Assembly (NCBI GenBank): GCA_958299035.1
Contig: CATQJL010000316.1
Coordinates: 39,048,025-39,112,024 of the forward strand
Reading direction: 5' to 3'
DNA length: 64,000 nucleotides
DNA from: Cylicocyclus nassatus
Taxonomy: Eukaryota; Nematoda; Chromadorea; Rhabditida; Strongylidae
Shown: one piece after another, positions 42,801-57,800 of the stretch
Numbering within the stretch: the stretch's first letter is position 1
How the letters are laid out: every line of letters begins with the position of its first letter
Position numbers and translations under genes: made by a program
Notes under the pieces: generated by a model
What the model saw: the letters and a program-made list of their open reading frames with translations, nothing else
The model's database searches: none
Told to the model about the DNA's origin: nothing

Positions 42801-45800
42801 TTGTGAATAACTATGTGTCTTTGTTTGTTTGTAAGGAATGCCAAGAGCGTGTTGAATAAAATAAAATAAAATAAAAATCAAATAAAATATGAATAATGAA
42901 CCCATCGCTAATGATACACATTGTTAAAAAACGTGTTAAGCTAACAAAAACGATCCAAAAATAATGAATTAAAAATAAGCGTAAGGTGTTAAGAATTTTT
43001 TGAGAGAAAAAACGAAGAAAGGCAAAATCTTGTAAACTTAGATTCATGTTACATAAAAAAAAACAAAAATACGCGATACTATGAAAGAGAGACAAGATGA
43101 CACACTATGCTTCGAAAATATTCAGTTCTTATTCGGAAATGAGATCTTCTACTACTAGACACGGTGTTTGTTTGCTTTACACTAACGAAGTGGAATTTGT
43201 AGATGGGAAAGGTGGGCGAACCCGCATGGAAACCGAAACCTAGCCCCAACGGCGTGAGAATCTAAGCCCGAATACATAGAAACACTACCGTACTCTCAAA
43301 CGTGAATGGAGCTCATTTCATTAGATTATAAACTTCAATATCTAAGCAAAGTTTTCAAAAATAAGTAAATTAATCTTCAGTTTGAATTTTCCTCAGGATT
43401 TGTAAACAGAAAGAGTTCGGAAAATTTGTATTGAAAAAAGCGGATACTTGCAGAATTTTCGTTATTAGTGATAAGCAGCATTCATAAGCGGGTCATTGTG
43501 AGAATATTACAAGGTTATTACTTATGAAAGAAAGCCACATTAGATCTCTGGCAAATTTAGTTCAAGCATAAGTTCCTTGAGATTATAAACTGCAAAAAAC
43601 ACAAATATGAAAATATTCACAAAAGACGCTTGATCAATGTAAAACTCTATAAATAATACAAAAAATAAAATTAAATTAAAAAATTAAATCAAAATACCTT
43701 TATTTTGTTTTAATTATAATTTTGAGTTGAAATTCAAATCTCAGGTTAAATTTTGATTTTTAAATCTAAAAGCTCAAGGGGTGGGTATTTTATCACTTTT
43801 GTTGTAATGTTTTTTCATAAACATTCTTTTGAAATGAATAAACAAAACGGAAACCAACAAATTGCCGCATAAAACTATAAATAACAACCCAAATAATTTT
43901 TTCAATTGGTGAACCAAACGCCAAAATTGCTCATTATGATCGTATGAACCTTTGAAAGATCGTAGTCAAGACTGGCGGTTTGAATGGCGCTTTTGGAACA
44001 AATTATGCCAATTTTGAAAATTCAGTATTTTGATTGAAAATCAAATTGTATACTTCTTTTAGGGCAGTCTCAAAGTCTTACGAGAATAAAGAGAATGATG
44101 GGCAGAAATGCGACGGATAGATGAATATAAATAGACTTCAAGCTATCAGAAATTATTGATTCTCTGGAAAATGCCTAATTGCTTCAAAAATATGGAGTGA
44201 ACTTTGGAGGTTGAATGGATCCAAAATAAAACCTTCACACCAAATTACAGAATTGCAGAAGTCAAAGCTTGAAATTATGTCAAGAAAATTTGGTCCAACA
44301 AATTCTTTTTAGGTGTCATAATATCATGTGCAAATAACATTTTACACATCAACTTGGAAAAAACCCAAGCGAAAAAATAGTAGCGACAGCGATAAGAAGC
44401 TTTCAGGACCACCTCCTTTTTTGAAAAAAATGAAGTTTAAGGTACTCTATCAAAATTGCGAAGGAGGTGACGATTGTTATAACAAAAAAACCGTAACTTT
44501 GTAAAGCAACTGGAAAAAGTAGAGCAGGAAAAAAACAAAAAGAGTCACCGAACTTTCCTTTTTCTTCGCTTTCAGAAAGTTATATACTATTAGATGGCAT
44601 TGAACTTTATAATAATAATTTTGAGTTAGTAACAACTCCCATATTCATGTTTGTAAATTTAATTTATGGACACATGATAGATTTGACCATATTTGATGTG
44701 AAGTTCTTCAAAAGAAGAGATCATAGTACGCGTAGCATAGGGTAGGCATTACGGCTTACAAACGCTATAATGCTGAAATGATTCTTTTTGAATTCAAACC
44801 AGCAAAATGTTCAAATTTCCTGCATAGAAAACTTTAGTCAAACTTGATTTATAAATAGAGGCAATCAGCTGAGATAACAGACACGTTTAATAAATAATTT
44901 AGAAAGACGAAAGAGACTGGGGGCGTGATTGCGAAGTCTAGGCGCGTCCCAAAGGAATGACCGACGAAGAATGTTTATAAATTATCATGACGTCAAAGAA
45001 ACTCACTATTTTTGGAGCAGAACCTCTAGTGAATTGTGGTGCCAATGAAAATCATTCCAGAGATATTCTCAGAATTAATAGAGGAATTGTGCTGCTTGCC
45101 TTCTTGCTTTGGAAGATGGATGTGCCAAAATAGATGCCTAGCAAAAATCTATGCGCGACGTATTTTTTCTGGACAGATGGAAGCTGCAGATAAGGAGAAA
45201 CTGCAGCTATGAGCAAGGGTGCTTATAATTTTCATAGAAAAAAAGATGTTGGGCCATATTGAATTTTCAAACATTTCCATGCAAACCCCCACTAAGGGGT
45301 TTTTAGCGTGCAAAGCTTCTCAGAAAAAGAAGCGGCTGAGAGAAGGTGAAAGCTGATTATGCGAAGTTTTTCTGGTATTCAGTGAGGATATGAAAAAAAT
45401 AAATTTTTTCGCGCAGTGTTGATGAAAGAAATCAAACTGAATGTTAAAATCATGCTCTTAGAACACATGTTTACACGAGAAAATAGTGTGCTTTTCAAAG
45501 AAACCTTAAAACGGAGTTCAAAATCAGATCCCATGGCTAGTAATTAGCACAAGACTTTCCACATTTTGGAGTTGTCAGAAAATCAAATTTATTGAAGAAC
45601 TCCACGATTTCACCAACACAAAAACAGTCACGTCGGAGGGGAAAAAAGAATGTATTTAGATGGATGGTGACTTACAAGGAATAGATACTTGGTGACGTGG
45701 CCATTTGAATTACGATGTACCCTTCGATTCAACTGGCTTGGCGCTTGGAGGGCGGAGCTTCGTTACCTAATTAAGGCTAGGTAATGATCAGAGAGCACGC

Positions 45801-48800
45801 GCGAGGGAGAGACGCAGATTAATCAGGTTACAAAGCCCCGCCTTCCAGCCGCTAAGCCAGTTGAATCAAAGGTTACGACATAGTACGTATCTCGAAAGGC
45901 TGATTCTAAATTTGTATTGGATATCTGCGAAACAATCTTCTGAAGGGAGTTATAAAATTTTTTCTCAAAAAATTTGCTTACTTTCGGATAGTTAAGTTCA
46001 TCAAAATTGGTCTTGTTTACCGTTTGATGCTACTAGAGAAAATCTTTGACGGAGCACTGCTGTATGTATAACAACCTATATCATCTTCAGCAGTTAAAAA
46101 GAAACGACTAAATTTTATTGATGATTTTCACCCGTCGCAGTAGCGTAATTGATTCTTGGAAAAATAATTATGACGTCCAGATTATCGTTTCGCAAAAGAC
46201 AAAAAGATAGTTTTCGAAGCAGCATACAAAAGCATATAAAAATGCATACATGCATTTTTTGATTTACAAATCATTATAAACGGCCACGGTTACCAAGTAT
46301 CCTTTCCTTGTTGGAATCCTGTCATTTTTCGTCGAATGTGAACATCATATCTGATAAGCGAAATTTTGGCATTACAGTCAATGCATGACAGGCAGCTCCT
46401 TCCTTGATCTATTTTCCCACAAGCGTTTTGCTATGGTACTAGTAGCATGGTCACATACATAGTTCACAGAATAAAGATTAAAAATAAATCATCGCAGTTT
46501 TTTGAAAGCAGGTTTGACATACTAAATGATAATTTACGAAAATAGATACTGTTTAGTGAGTTTGTCTACTTCGACCCAAAAATATGTAGCGAGCAAAAAA
46601 CAAATGAATACACGTTAAGCAAATTATGGCTTGGTTTCCCAAAAGATAATTTGTAAAAAGGGCCGCGTCATAGGTACTGAGAAAAACTTGTGCAGTTTTA
46701 TGCGAATTCAAACTCCAAATGCAATTTCTGGCAGCATGGGAGCGAAATCAAAAAAAAAACAAGCGAAAGTTTGTATTGAACATTGGGCAAAAGTGAAAAC
46801 GACTTTGCTCCAGAAAGCATCTCAAGAAGATCGAGGCACCTCGCAAAGTTTTCCGGTTGAATTCAATCACGAGTCGCAAAGTTTCAATAAATTTGCCGTT
46901 TAGAATTGATTTTCAAGTTAAAAAAGTACCCGTTAAAGTTCGAAAAACCAAAACAAAGTATAAATTAGGCCGTTTCAAAAGTTCTTTCCGTTTTTTCAAC
47001 CTACCATAAAAACACGCGGAATGAAAGTAGGGAAACGATTTGGGAACTATCCGACGCAGATTTTCTTCCTCTTTCTAGCAGTCATACTCGCATGTCACTT
47101 ACTCTTGTGATCACTAGATAATGGCAGAAATTTCGAACCCATGGTTTTTACCATTCCAACTTTGGCAATTTTTCACAATCTTCTTTTTTGACTTTTACGA
47201 AAGCTTTGATAACAGTGTCAGATAGAGTAAATAATGTGCAATTCAATGCAATTTTCCGGCATCTATAGCTAGCCTCAAAATTTTTTTAGAATTATTTTTC
47301 TGATGCTATCAAATTCCACTTTTGGGGATGCCAAGAGCCATAGAACATAAGACGCCGCACAAGTAAGGTGCCATTCGATGCAGATTTTTCTCCTCTTTCT
47401 AATGAATGTATTTTCTTTCAAATTTGTGGGGTCTTTGGCGAAATCTCCATAAATCTTGATTTTGAACCCGCCTCATGATGTACCCGCGAAATGCGAAATC
47501 TTATATTTCGAAGCGATAAACGCTCAGTTACTTTGTAAAAATAGTGTACAATCATAAACGACTTTTGAGAGTTTTGAAAACGGAAGATTTGTTGATGTTC
47601 AGAGTGTTTGTATGTTTTGTGACTTCGAAAAAGTGAAGACTTCTGAAAAGTTACCTCAAAAAATACTGAGAAGCCAATCGAAATCGCCAAAAAATTCCTT
47701 TAAATTGCACTTTGTTTACTCAATCTGAGTGCTATCAAAGCTTTTCCAAAAGTCAAAAAAGAAGAACGCGAAAAATTGCCAAAGTTGGGCATGGTAACAA
47801 CCATGGGCTCGAAATTCCGGCCATTATCTCACTGCCCACAAGAACAAGCGGCACAGGAATATGATAGTTGAAAACAGGAAGAAAATCTGCGTCGGATACT
47901 GCTTGAAGCTTTTCCCTACCTTCATTCCTCGTGTTTTTATGATATTTTGAAAAAACGGAAAAAACTTTCGGAACGACCTAATATATATCTATTTTACTAA
48001 ATAAGAATTTTCTTTCCTTAAAATATAGTAAAAACTTCAAAAAACTTTCGTAAATTCCGAAGGTATTACAACGTATATGCAGTTAAGAAACGTAAGTATT
48101 TGACATACAGTGATTATAGTATAATTTGATATACTGCCAACGGTAAATCTCGCTAAAAGTACGACGCCCTGCCCCTCTTAACTCAGCCTTGTTTAACCAA
48201 ATCAAAACGATTATCTTACCTCCTAGCCAGATTGGTAGGTCGAGAGGGGTGACGAGGAGAGTTGTCAGAACTAAAATAATAAAGTCATTTTCGAATTTGC
48301 TGACTAATTCATTTCTTTCTTTTTTATTTCTTTTTCTTTCTCGTTGAACTGCTAAACATCTCCCCTAAGGCTACGTTCATTCATCATCCACTCCTAACCA
48401 GTGAAGGAAAAGAATCTGGGTCTAACAAGGGACACTTTTGACATTTTTAACGAGACGCACATCACTGAATTTGTCTAGAAGCGCTGATTCCAAAACTTCT
48501 TTCGTTATCTGCTAAGCGATTGCTTGATCAAGTTATAAACGGTTTTTTGCCACAAGAATTTGCATTATATCTGTTAGGAAAAATTAAAGACATCGCCCAA
48601 ATTTCTTTCTAAAAAACTCGGATATTAATGATTTTGAATATGCTTCAGTGTGGATTCTTATAGCTTCTTTCAGACAATCGCTTAGCAAATAATGAAAACA
48701 GATTTGTAATTAGGACACACTCAGTGATATCATTCAAGTGTACAGTTTTTTCTTGCAAGATGTGATTATTTTCAGAGTTTACAACGGTAAGCTCTGTTTT

Positions 48801-51800
48801 GTATTTATTGGCGATAAAAAAAAAGAATCTGAAATAACTTAGGGCAAAAACAAAAAGGCAAAATTCTTGAAGCAGATTCAAACATACACTTAAAACTCAG
48901 CAGATTACTATTAGGTTGTAAAGAAAGTTCTGCCAATTCTTCTCATGATTACTTCAAAAAATGGGAATGCAATGCGAGGGCCTTACCTACCAAAACACTA
49001 TCCAGCTTCAAAAAGGAACGATAAACCAAGAAGAAATGCCTAACAAAGGAAAAAAATCCGCTGTGCTTAAGTCTGCGAAAATGCGAAAAAAATTTTTTCC
49101 AGATTATAGACGCGCAGAACTTGCAGAAGCTTGATTTAAGAATTTCATTTACTTTGTATTGACTAGATGAAGCAATATCCGACTATAACTTGCTCCGGTA
49201 GGGGCTTTTTCCAAGTAAAAATAACTTATTAATTTCAGGGCTCAAAATTCGAACTCTCCACATGTTTCGGAGCGCAGCCAGCGCTCTTCTTGGAAAAGAG
49301 CATCCATGAAAAAATATAATCAGTAGTCTAGATCAAAGTATGACTGACAGCCGCTCATGATTGGCAGAACTTTATTTACAACCTAATATCTGCTTCCATC
49401 CTGCATGGCACAATTAGAGCTCGACACACTTGCTCTTTAAACATAATAATTCAACTAGTTCTTAAATACAAAACCTAGTGTGAATCACACATAGGCCGAC
49501 AGATCTAGTATAGAGTTGGGTGCTACGTCATGGCAGCTGCAAGAAATGTTCACCTGCAGCATGAATAATTTGATTTGAGTCACCCTACTCCTTACGCTCT
49601 TGACTTTACGAGAAAATTTGAGTTTCTAAGTGGTAGCTCAAAGCAAAAGTAGGGCATGGAATTCAGTCAAAGAGATTTGTAACAGAAGAAATTTCTGCAG
49701 TAAAGCTCTACAACTTTCTTGGCTTATAGAAGTGGCAAAAAAGAAGAAAAGTTGTTTCTTCTAAGAAAATGAGTTCTGTTCTGTCGCTTACGTTGTGAGC
49801 AAAATGACGACCGCATCGCAATGGCTACCGCGTAGAATCGCGTGACCCATAGGATGGGACACGTTTCAATTCTCGTTAAAATTGACGACTGCCCATAAGA
49901 TGAAATCATCCTAGAGGTTTTCTCACACGCTTTCAAAAACAAGCTATAATTCCCAGAGCATTCCCCGTAATTTCCACAATGCATATTAACTAAATATATG
50001 GTAAATGACGTTCTTCTAACATACAATGCATAGCACACGGCTCATAATCAGAGTAATGAGTTTTTTCATTCAAAACTCTAACAAGTAGGGAGTGGTTGAT
50101 CGAAGTCGCCTTTCTGAGATATACACCATTTTAGAGAACAAGAAAAACGCTGATCCAGATCTGCATTCCTTATCTGAGCAGCATTTCTAAAAAAAGAGTT
50201 TTGAGCCTTTATTATGGCAAAAAACGCTTAAGTAGGATGCAAAATAATTGCTAAAATCATCTTACCGCTTGAACAAAGCAGTGAAGCATGGACATATTCT
50301 ACCTGAGCATATTTTTGCATAAAATGCTTCGATAATTATCAATGCCTGATTTAAGTATTAGGAAAAAGCTACGACACTTTTGTTTCACTTGCGCATCAAA
50401 TTTTAGCTAAAACAAAGACTCATAACTTCTTAGCTGCAAATGCTCCGCACATAAGGAAAACAGATTTGGAATCAGTGTTTCAAGCCTTCTAACAAGGAAA
50501 GGATACTTGGTGACTGCAGCCATTTGGAATGCGATATATACCATAAGATGCACCTCAAACGCTGATTCCGAATGTGTGCTTGATGTCTGCGAAACGATCT
50601 TTTGCAGGAAGTTATGAACAATTTTTCGATAAAAATTTGCGTATTTAGTTTACCGTTTGAAGCTATCGACGCGAACCTTAAAAGGAGTATTGTTGTGTTT
50701 ACACCTATCCAAATCATATTAGCATTTGAAAAGGAAAGAAAAATTGTTATTAATGATGTTGATCCTCCGCAGTAGCGCAATCTATTCTTGAAGAAATAAT
50801 CATATCTTCATAGAGGTTATCGTTTCGCGGAAATGGAAGACAGTAATCGAACCAGCATGAAAAGGCGCATTTTGATATACTAATCTTATGAATAGCCATG
50901 ATCACCAAGTATCCTTCCCTTGTAAGATATGCATCCGATCTCAAAAGGCAACTTCAACTACATGATCATCCTTTCCTTGTAATATATCGAGTAGAGCATT
51001 CTATAGACAAAGCGATTATCCTTTTCATGTGCAGCTTAACTTGGATAGATTTATTGTTAGCTGTTAATCATTACTAGAACTGAATTACACAACTAGCAAA
51101 TTTCTTTCTTTTGTTGGTGCAGCTCGAGTTTAATGAGTAACTAAATATTATAATTACTTAAATAAAAGAGTAAGCTGACATTCGAGCCTGCCTCTAATCA
51201 TAAAATGGGCGTGGGAAAAAAGGAATTTGACATGAAGTTTGGTTTGATCATTTAGCCAATTACTGGGCAAAACTGTAACAAGCAATACATCAGTAGAATA
51301 ACTGCACAGCAAGTCTTACGTCAGAGTTATTTTTACATCTGTTTCACTCTATGAAAAAAGGAAACAATAGTCCAAGAATCTATTTTGTGCTTGATAATAA
51401 ATGGATATAATACTTCTACATTTTCATTATGATGAAGAAAGCTTTTTCCAGATTTTCATAAGAGGTAAAGTGTACGTGTAATCGTCTTGCTATCTTTGAG
51501 TCCACAAAAAGATAAAAATGAACAGCCATTAGGCCATTGTCGGAATTATTCTAATACGTAGAAGCGGGCAATGGCGCTGGCTAATTTGCACTCGAAAGGA
51601 CAAATTCGATTGTTACAATCGGAATTAAGGAAATGCGCCTGTGCAGTCAAGTGGAATTTTCTAGTGCCAATTTTGCTTCCTTGCTCCCTATGTATGATTT
51701 GCGAAAAAATGTGCAAGATTTTTTGCGGCTCACGCCAGCAAGGAAAATTTCCCTTGACTTTTTTTACATTTGGGATAAGAGCATATGAAGGAAATGAAAT

Positions 51801-54800
51801 TGGCTGAATTCATAAGGAGTATCTAGCCAAATGAGGCTTCATAATTTCTGGATGTAGCAAGAAATTTCGAGGCATTCTCAGAACAGCAGTGGTTTCTCAA
51901 TACTGACCTTTATCACTGAAATTAAATAAAACCAAGTAGTCAGGCTTCTACATGGAAGATTTCGGAAGAATTAGACCGATTATCTAACTTCTCCGTAGTT
52001 TCCGAGCAATACAGAATTGTGTGAAATCCTCAGAGCATTCATAAAATGAGGAGGACAGGGGAGGAGGAAAGTCGATAAATAGTGAAAATTCATAAATGTA
52101 TTAGTCGCCTTTATCGCTGCTGAAAAGCTCTTGATTTTGTGGTTTTATTATAATGTTGTAACTCAAGTTTCGTACATTTGAAGGAAAAAGTTTTCATAAC
52201 ATTCATCAAAGGTTTTTTCTCGTCTCCAAATTGAATGGAGGGCTGTATCTTTCCAATATATACATTCTACATGTGGAAATTACAATTTTCGAGTTTTCTA
52301 AAGTTTTTCTGTATTGTTGGAAATTTCCAACTTGCGTTATTGAACAGTATAGACTTCCAAACTTCCTTCAAATTAATACTAATGTCCCTAGGATTCCAAA
52401 AAAAATCGGAGCATAGAAAATAAGAATGCGTGAGCTTCTGAAGGCAAAAGAAAAAAATGGAGGTTTGAGTGCCGTCACAAAATTGCCTTTATATTTACTG
52501 TAACCCAAGCCTGTAAAGGTGGAAATGATGCCAGTAGATACTCCTGCTCATATGTGCCAATTATTTGACTTAGTCAAAGTTTCTAGAGTTTTCTAAGAGA
52601 AAATGAGAAAAGTGTCTCAAAAATCATGTTACAACCTAATACGTTGAAGACAAACAATGAGAACACCGCTTAGAACTGGCCAAAATTTAGAGTATGAAGG
52701 TTTGGAAAAAATTTCCTCTTGTTCTCGTTACGGTTCCATAAATTCTGGGTTACACGAAGTAGTTTAGCAGCTGATAACTGGAAACTGAATCGTCTAGACT
52801 TCGAATTTCAATAAGAAATGGGTGAACTCTGTGCATTTGGGAGAGTCTTGAAATGCCAGTTGTATTCGAGAATATATATAGCAAATGACGGCTAAAGAAC
52901 AAAATTCCCAAATGTTCTATTCTATTTTCAGGACAATGAGATCTTCATGAAGTTGGTGACGAAAGTTGCGCTAAAGCTGACGCATGGTTGTTTGGGGCGA
53001 CTTTGAATGGATCGGATGTGGAAGTGACGCACATGCAACCGATTCAGACTCAGTGAATATGCAGAAATAGCAAGGAAGTGTACTAGGGAGGAACGACGAC
53101 CCGCGATGACGTCTTTTGGGAAAGTCTCAAACTTTTGAAGCTCGAAAAACTATCACTTTATATGTTAGGAATCCTTAGATGATCAGCTATAAATACTGAA
53201 AACAAATACAACCAAGTACTGCATCTGAAATAAACCAAGAAGATATTTGAGGTGTGGTCCATAGTTGCTCAGATTGGAGCATTTGTAATCACGGTGCCGG
53301 ATCCGTTTTGGATCCACCAGCGATCCGAATCAGAACCGGATGCACTTCGGATCCGCTCATTCCAAGTAATCCCAGCACGCATGGCGGCCAACACTTGGTC
53401 GCAAAGCTGCTATCACGTGCTGAGAGTATTTGGAATCGGCGGATTCGGGGTGGATCCGGATCTGATTCGGACGGCGAGTGGATCCAGAACCGATCCAGAG
53501 TAGTATAATGACCTGCATTTCCTTTGCATTTAAGGTATGTGCAGTATAAGAATATCATTCTGTTACTCAATAGAAATTGAGACCGCACATTTTTACACTA
53601 GGGTGATAATCAAGGGCGAAAATGCACCTTGTATACACCGGCATAATTGCACTTTTGCAACATGCAATGAAGTGAAAGTAATTGCAAGTCTAATTAAGGT
53701 CATTTGTATGCTGCTCACACAAAAACTTGGTGAAGGTAAAGAAGAGCGATGAATATGTATAATGTGTACAAGTTGGATGGTTCGCGTATAAGTAAGCTGA
53801 CCTCAAATATTCTGCAGAAAATGGTACAACTAATGTTTCGGGCTATACTCCTTTTCGAGAGCAGTATTTTGAAACGCGTATTGGCGGATCAACTTTAGAG
53901 TGCAAAAAAAAGTATAAAAGCAGCTTCATTGGACCCATTGAGGGTCTTAGATTTTACTAATTAAAAAGTGAAGACTTCTAATCCAAGTCATTTCGTTAAA
54001 TAAAATTTGTGCTGCGACATCTTGTCAATGTATTGTTTCGAAAAAGAGAATGGAATAATCATATCAAGAAAGTTTCTGAGAAATTTTTGGAAAAAAAAAA
54101 TTTTTTTTAAAAAAAAAAGTTTCTGAGACACCCATATTATTTTGAGCCTAATTTATTCCCTAGAGCGAATATGAGGCACATCTCATATTATTGTGTTTTT
54201 GACTAATTGTTCTTTCGTTAGCACAGATAGATAAATTATCTGCCCCACAAAAAGATTTCCCTAATTTTATCCCGTCTACTCATTCTCTTATGGCAAATAT
54301 CAAATGAATACCTCTAAAGGACTAATTAGTGATATGTGCAATCGTCAGTGACATGGTCAGAATTTTTTTTAGCTATAATTATTGTTAGGCTCGAATAATC
54401 GCTAACCAAGCTCCTTTCTAAAAATCACGTTTGTGAGCCTATCGCAAAAAGTAAAAATCACATCTATGATAATGGGTAATAAAACTCTTCTGCTTCTCTT
54501 CCCTCAGCCATTTCATACGAAGGATTACGGTAAGGTCTAAGGCTTTTGTTACAGTGGAATGAATGATTCGCTGCGAAAAAGTGATACCTTTTTCTGAGAT
54601 AGCCTAACCTTTGAGAATGACTCGAATATATGATAATTATAGGAACGGCAAAGGGCTTTCGAATCTCTTGATACGACCATTAAAATAAATAAATAATTTT
54701 TTCGCATGTTAGTAACTCATTTCTAACAAATTAGATGATAAAGAGCTCAGAGTCTTGAAAATCCGAAAACAAGCACTACCTGTTAACTAATTCATAGTCG

Positions 54801-57800
54801 GAAAATTACTGTCTCATTTATATTTACAAGATTTGGAAGGTAATAGCAGCCTCAATTTTACACAATTTTTGTAAATTTTATTTTTCGTGTAGAAAGAAAA
54901 TCAAATTTTCTCATACTCCAGTCAAACTATACTATAAGATGGGTATGTTTGAGTCCTATGAAAAATGAGAACACCGGTGAAGAGGAGAGGGATTTCAAAC
55001 GACACGGCATTAGAAGTACATGTGCTCAAAATTGCTTTGCACTTCTATGCAGCTACTCATGATATGAATGAAGACTATGTTGGGCTCAATCTCTAGGGTG
55101 TATACATTTTTTTGGTATATTATCCTGGAAATGTCTCTATAACTGACGCCCCTAATTCGGGTGGAAAAACGGTCTCCAACGTATTAATTTTGACGAAACC
55201 GTCGGAAATCCATAACTTTGTTCAAAATAATTTCTTTGCAATCGGATTTCAATATTCGGAATAAAAATTGCACAACAATTTGAAAAACCATCAAATGTCC
55301 AGAATTTACTTTCATTTAGAGGGATTTTATTAAATCGCCGCGACGGTTTGTCGGCTTATTCACTGAAAACCTTTCGTATAAAAGTAGATTCTAGATTTTC
55401 GAAGGTTTTTCGAATCCTTGTGAAAATCCCTTTCCAAAATATCAAAATCCGAACATGAGAAAACCTTTTTGAACAAAGTTATTGATTCCGACGGTTTCGT
55501 CAAGATTAATACTTCGGAGGCCGTCTTTGTCACCCGAATCAGGGACTCTGTATTCAAAAGATTTTCATTTTATTATACTATCTGCCTAGTGGAAATGAGG
55601 CAGTTGATTTGTGTAGCACAAGAAATTGCTAATTACTTCATATTCTATTGGAAAAAAATTCTTGAAACTTCTTTGCGATCCAAATTAGCTTCATTCTGAT
55701 AAAAATTTTCGGGCTTGGCTCCCGCTAGCCCTATGTTCTGAATTTCGGGGTAAGCTAAAATACATACAAAAAAACATTTCTTAGGATTTTTCTCGGATGA
55801 AGCGGTTAGTGCCAAGCCCCTTTACTAGCAAATTCCCATTGCGTTACCCCCACAAAAAATTTCCAACCTTCACCGATTTGATATAGGGCAAGTGTACCGT
55901 TACTTCCTAATAAAACATTTTTAGCTAACAATAAGAATATTGATCGATTCCTGTGGATCTTTTTTGAGCTTCTAATCAACGTTTTCATAGAATATAGAGC
56001 GCATAAAGTTGTCGAAAAAGAAGATCATTTTTCAGTTTTCTGGGGAATATCCTTAGCAGCTGCTTGCAGACTCATTGTCAGCATGCTTTTGATTACCATG
56101 ATAGGGTTCAAAGAAACAAATAAAGTTATGCTTTCGTTTGGAAGAAAAACGGTTTGCGATATTTTTTGCACGCGACTAATTACAAGGACAAATCGTCGGA
56201 ATTTTATAGCTTTTCTTAGAGTAAGCCTTGGAAGCGAGTCCAACACTGCACTACTGACAGTTCATTACGAATTATTCTTCAGAACTTTTCTTTGAATTTG
56301 TATGTGCTTTCTTTTACGCCCTCGCCACTTATTCATCGCTTCAAAATCGTAGATGGTTCCCTATTTTTGTTTTACCGCGATGCTTAGCTAAGTAAACACT
56401 ATTTGAAATTTTTTTTAAAAATTTTGATCGTATTGATCATAAGCGCTTGATTTCAGAAGCAGATCACAGTATTCTAGATCTTGATTCAGCTCGCATAAAC
56501 CCACCTTGAGCTACTGCCTTGATCCTCATCGAGATGCGGAAGGACCCTGTGGCGAGTTCGTTGATGTGGTGTACCTGGCAGAGAACGACGATGCCCATAA
56601 TTTGGTCCTGATGACGGTGGACTTCCAACGAAATTACTTGACCTGAAATATGTAAGAAATTTCATTCAAATAGACATTCAATTTGAAGGAAAATCTTTTT
56701 AGAGTGCACATTTTCTCAGTGCATCAATACTATGTACTTGCCAGCAGAAAGAAGAGGTATACTACAGTTGTCTGTTTTATTGAGCACTTTTCAACTTAAC
56801 ATTCTTCTTCTTGGTCCACCTTTTTAGTCATCCTTTTGGATTTTTTGCAAAAAAAAAATTAGAGAGCTCCTATTTTCTGTAGATTTCAAGTGGATGCAAT
56901 TTGATAAAGTGCTCGTGCCTGGGAGTTTCGGAGAAGGCCTAGATATTGAAAGCTCCGTCTAAGGAAAGGGATTAGACGAGGAATATTTGAAAACTTTATT
57001 TTCTCTTTCTATAGAGCACTGAGATACAGCGACTCAAAACTCAGCAGGACTTTATTGAGCTACTTTTAGAACAACCGATGCTGTCAAAAAATGAGATAGG
57101 GCAAAAGGGTGTTTGAGCACCATTGCATCGAAAGACTATTTACCATTATTGCAATGGCGCTCATAGAAAAATTTCGTTGGTGAGGGAGGGGGAGAGGAGG
57201 AGAAGGGGGGGGGGAGGAAGAAGGTAACAATTTAAATTCAGGAACTTGGCTTTAACCACGTTCTTTTTGAAATTCTGTCGAATGTTTTCCAACATTTTAG
57301 TGGGCCTACATCCTCGAAATTTATTTGAAACCGTCACGAATTGGAAAATTCTACTTAATACCTCAGATACAGGGATGTAAACAGGAGACATTGACGCGGT
57401 TTTATGCTCACATAGAAAAGTTTCGAGAATTTTGAGACCCCACACACTTCCTCTCCATGCGCCACTTAGTTATTGATATAAGATAGTACAGATTTATTAC
57501 TGCATTTTGCAACACTACCTAAATTCTTAAAAGTCACTTTGTTTAGAACGATTTATTCTCAACCATATAATAATTATAGCATGTCTTACACATGCTCTGC
57601 CAACATCCAGTCCCAAGCTTGCTACCCCTAACTTACTATGAGTTCTGCAATATCTTTAGAAGTCCTGGGAATGGCTTTCGGAGCATGACAACAAGAGGAC
57701 ATTCTGTCGAAATAGGTTAGTGCAGCAATAGGCTTTATGGCCCGGAGCAGGAGGGTACGACATTTATTGTCATGCACTCTTTCCCCTAATATCTATGCGT

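Noticed and set aside
55469..55699. 76-codon frame that could suggest a receptor exon
   Set aside because: The first third is in the right arm of a foldback, and the rest ends in a stop without a usable donor in phase with 55925.
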